64,000 bases of DNA. Source: Beta vulgaris subsp. vulgaris (Eukaryota > Streptophyta > Magnoliopsida > Caryophyllales > Amaranthaceae). Position 1 is the first letter of the stretch, and each line of letters begins with the position of its first letter. Below the pieces are notes generated by a model. It made no database searches, had not been told where the DNA came from, and saw only the letters and a list, made by a program, of their open reading frames with translations. Where the stretch lies: contig NC_079202.1 in assembly GCF_026745355.1 (NCBI RefSeq), positions 63,120,806 through 63,184,805 of the forward strand, in the 5' to 3' direction. Position numbers and translations under genes: made by a program. Below, piece by piece: positions 61,501-64,000 of this stretch.

Positions 61501-62111
61501 AACCAAATATATTTTTTGGACATAAATGCACTTTTTAACCTCATCTGGCATTTTCTGATATTGTTGAACTTTCAACAGATAAGAGTATGTTTGTTTTCAA
61601 CATTATACTGCTCATTAAGTGTACAACAACCCAGTATCCATTCCACGTCACAGAGGTCTCAAAAGTTCTTCCAAAATTCACAAATTCACCCAAATCCATC
61701 AAAACTCAAGAGAAACTGATTCTAATATGAACATTCCTCAATGTACTAACATTCAAATTACTCACACCCAAGAACAGCAAAGAAATACCCAGAAACCCCA
61801 ATATCACATAAATCAACAAAATGTCACATACATTATCAAATCCCAAGCAATCAAATCAAAAAACCTAATTACAAAAGTACTATAAAAAAGAGGTAAAATT
61901 AAATGCATGAATCAAAAACCTAAAATGAATCCACAAATTAAAGATGAATACCTGCTCTAACACCACTAGCTCCAGCTTTCTTTAACCCTTTTTTCTTAAC
62001 AATGAAGCTTGCTCCAATGAAAAAACTAGATGATAAAGCCAATACTAAACCTTTAATATTATCAGAAGACATCCCATTGTAAGTTTCCGAAGATGCCCCT
62101 GAATCTTGCAT
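55598..62111 (-). CDS. NIPA-type magnesium transporter
   Basis: Nine coding exons on the minus strand: 61952-62111, 59919-59975, 57765-57855, 57504-57664, 57200-57327, 56970-57107, 56080-56172, 55796-55901, 55598-55701 (1038 nt, 345 aa), all joins in frame. NIPA/DUF803 proteins are multi-pass membrane carriers of Mg2+ related to the drug/metabolite transporter fold. Family blocks: GLVLALSSSFFIGASFIVKK (TM1), YLYEPLWWTGMLTMVVGEIA, FAAYAFAPAILVTPLGAVSI, RERLHIFGILGCILCVVGS, VLHAPQE, YVMFTTFTILASVIMFKDW, and GFVTILAGTFLLHKTKD. About nine membrane helices can be seen. The C-terminus is a polar tail with PYPRTPKH. Length fits the plant family (about 340 aa). Substrate in this species is inferred from the family. 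Introns 1 and 2 are long (about 2 kb each) and hold repeats. Confidence 0.95.
56301..56317. repeat. poly-G tract in NIPA intron
   Basis: About 12 G in a row followed by AGGGG. A similar G run is at 58397-58411 in another intron of the same gene. Confidence 0.85.
58157..58235. repeat. 36-bp minisatellite in NIPA intron 2
   Basis: GCGTTCCCGTTTCCGTACCA ... ACATTCT repeats with period 36 (starts 58157, 58193, partial at 58229). The two full units are identical, so the duplication is young. Confidence 0.9.
58517..58748. repeat. about 116-bp tandem duplication in NIPA intron 2
   Basis: TTTCTTTTTCTAT, CTTCTGCC, CCCTTCCAGAGTTCCTCTGA and CTCTCTCCACCTCCCCTCCT recur 116 bases apart. Small indels separate the copies. 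The apparent frames across it are pyrimidine-repeat artefacts. Confidence 0.9.
58955..59243. mobile_element. degenerate Stowaway-like MITE
   Basis: Ends TACTTCCTCTGTATCTCAA and GAGAAAAGGAGGTATTA are inverted; the first 40 bases are partly duplicated (CAAGTAGTTCTTCTGTATCT). The interior has the CATTGAAACTAACCC remnant of the common core. In NIPA intron 2. Confidence 0.6.
59976..61951 (-). other. intron 1 of the NIPA gene
   Basis: Close to 2 kb, AT-rich, without recognised repeat or coding signal. Frames at 61516-61885 are not supported. Confidence 0.75.
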
Positions 62112-63744
62112 AGCTTGAAATCTTCACAATCACTCAACTTAATCCTTCTCTCTCTCTTACTCTCTTTCACAAACTACGATTGCAATGGCGGAAAAAATTG
62201 AAGATTTCGACCCATATAACAATAAGCATCAAATAAAGGAAAACCCCAGTTTAATTTAGAAGGTGGGTATTTCTCTTGTTCAAAAAAAAAAAATAAGAAA
62301 TTGAAGTTTTTTGCAGAAGTGAAACAACAATGTCAGAAGTTGGAAATCACGGGATATGTAAAATCGAAAGTGAAGATTGCGATTTGAGCGAATTAAAAGA
62401 GTAGGGTTTTACTTTTGAGGAGATCTATGGAAAAAGGCACCGACATAGAAGGAAGAATTGCAGGAGGGTGACAGAGAGGAGAGAGAAAGATGTATACAAA
62501 GAGAAAAGAGGAAGACGAGGGTTACAGGATTTTCTCACTTTTCTTCTTTCTTTCGATTCTCACTTCTCACTCTCTTTCTCTGTCTTGTATATTTTGTGAG
62601 ATCGGGGTGAAATGGTGAATGCTTCATTTGTGGCCCACATGTGGCAAATGGGTCATACAGGTCGGGTCGTTTCGTGTCAAGTACTTAAATTGTATTTGAA
62701 TCAACTTTGTGTTCGAGTTAGGTTCGAGTTGGATCTAATTCGTGTACAGATCCATCTCGGGTTCATCACTCTTTTGGTGCAGGTTTGATGCCTATGGTGA
62801 GTATTAGATCGGTCAATTAAGGTAAGGTCGTCCCGGAAAGTATTCCTTTACGTTATATAAGAATCATATGTGAGTATAAAAGACAAGTTATTTTTCTTAA
62901 ATAATGTACGCTTTCTTTTGATAGCAAATAAATAACAACAGATTAATTAACTTTTTAACTCATAAAAAAGGACGAGTTTTCACTAACAATTCAGTTTGAA
63001 TATCAATCTTAACAGTTATTTTTCCATATATCTATTTTACCATATTTCTATTTTACCATTTTCTTATCACATTAATTCTCTTCATGCAAAGATACTAACA
63101 CTTGGACACAACAACATTGGGAAACCAACACTTCGACAATAATAGTGTATTAACTTATATTATAGTACATTAAGACACCAACATTTAGACACAATCAAAA
63201 CACAAATGGTCTGTTTAGAAGTTCATGGGGTCGATGAGGGGCTGCAAAGGGAGCCGACTTTCGTTTGAGTCGGGTTTGTGTCCTAATTTTCAAGTCTTTT
63301 CATTTTAGGTATGATTGTTTCGGGTTATCTTCTAGGATTTTTTGGTAAAAACACCCTTATGTTTGGTGATTTTTAGAACAATTCCCCTTATGTTTTTTTT
63401 TTTGAAATGCACCCCCAAACGTTTTATAAAAATTTTGGTTGCACCCCCAAAACCTAACTTCCGCCAAATTCAGACATTTGTGGGGCCCACCTAAGCTATT
63501 ATATAACAACCACTTCATCCCCAAATCAGGACATTCCCTCTCTCACAATGGTCATTTTCCGACATCCCCAAATTGAAGCTGGTAATCCAAATTTTCAAAC
63601 AGAAAATTGCAATTCCACTCTCAATTGACAATTCCTGACATCCTTCAAATCAAGTAAGTGTTACATTCATTTCTAGGCATTAAATTTTGGGTAATTTTGC
63701 GATTCTAGGGTTTATTAATTTGGGTTAATTGTTCAATTAGGGTT
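62112..63744. other. divergent promoter region, NIPA to GRF frame
   Basis: 62112-62600 is CT-rich on the minus strand (TCTCTCTC, TTTCTTCTTTC) and probably the NIPA leader and promoter. 62640-62790 has repeated GGTTCGAGTT/GGGTCG words. From 63340 on, ACACCCTTATGTTTGG and GCACCCCCAAA words precede the GRF frame. No other gene seen. Confidence 0.55.
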
Positions 63745-64000
63745 ATGGCAACCAAATGCAATTGTCGAATTCATGCTAAGATTTTGAGGTCATGGACGCA
63801 TGACAATCCTCGGAGGAGTTTCTATGCCTGCAAATTCTCAGATGTTCATACTGGAAGAGAAGGGTGTGGATTCTTTGGATGGGTTGACAAGAACCATGAG
63901 GAGTGGCAAAAGATGGTCATTAATGAACTGGTGCTGGAGAAGAGGTTGTTGACACATGAAGTAACATTTTTAAAGAGTGAAATAGCAAGGATTCAAGACA
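63745..64000 (+). CDS. GRF-type zinc-finger protein, 3' part beyond the window
   Basis: Open frame from ATG at 63745 through the window end (85 codons seen, no stop). The N-terminus has the GRF zinc-finger pattern: KCNCRIHAK, then SWTHDNPRRSFYACK, then EGCGFFGWVD, giving CxC, a YxC and a CGFF ligand set. A charged helical region follows (LVLEKRLLTHEVTFLKSEIA), likely a coiled coil. GRF fingers bind single-stranded nucleic acid in other proteins; in plants many short GRF proteins occur in repetitive or transposon-linked families, so it may be part of a mobile element. Function is not assigned. Confidence 0.75.
   Translation, partial: MATKCNCRIHAKILRSWTHDNPRRSFYACKFSDVHTGREGCGFFGWVDKNHEEWQKMVINELVLEKRLLTHEVTFLKSEIARIQD

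Overview
This is a plant nuclear genome window, most likely a eudicot: AT-rich, with intron-split genes (phases and GT-AG sites work out), UTR introns, many small DNA transposons, tRNA-derived SINEs, and plant-specific families (GASA/snakin, WPP-domain RanGAP, DUF616, BPS1, NIPA). No sequence comparison was run. Caryophyllales would fit, but that is only an impression.

Layout. 0.3-8.7 kb: an 11-exon minus-strand gene for a J-domain/GPALPP/DUF3752 protein, interrupted by a 3.1-kb intron. 10.5-12.1 kb (probably with a 5'UTR exon near 14.9-15.1 kb): intronless-CDS RanGAP, minus strand. 18.6-23.6 kb: two GASA cysteine-rich peptide genes arranged tail to tail, loaded with MITEs and SINEs. 23.6-34.8 kb: a gene-free repeat district holding a SINE nested in a MITE, a tRNA-Phe relic, a long foldback element, a 293-bp miniature LTR element (SMART/TRIM type), a dead LINE fused to a SINE-like tail between one pair of 13-bp target duplications, and a hAT-type non-autonomous element with a perfect 8-bp target duplication. 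34.8-40.8 kb: 7-exon DUF616 (MUCI70/TOD1-type) gene, plus strand. 42.9-43.9 kb: BPS1-like gene, minus. 45.2-49.0 kb: histidinol-phosphate aminotransferase (histidine biosynthesis, plastid), minus, with one GC-AG intron. 52.9-53.5 kb: unknown plant protein, minus. 55.6-62.1 kb: NIPA-type magnesium transporter, 9 coding exons, minus. 63.7-64.0 kb: start of a GRF zinc-finger ORF, cut by the window edge.

The genes are unrelated housekeeping or developmental genes; I see no operon-like or biosynthetic cluster. The GASA pair is the only evident local duplication. The most unusual content is in the mobile elements and in repeated two-copy (or few-copy) tandem duplications inside introns. I found no convincing evidence of a wholly new biological system; the strongest leads are the LINE/SINE composite insertion, the SMART element, and the foldback/tRNA/SINE composite.
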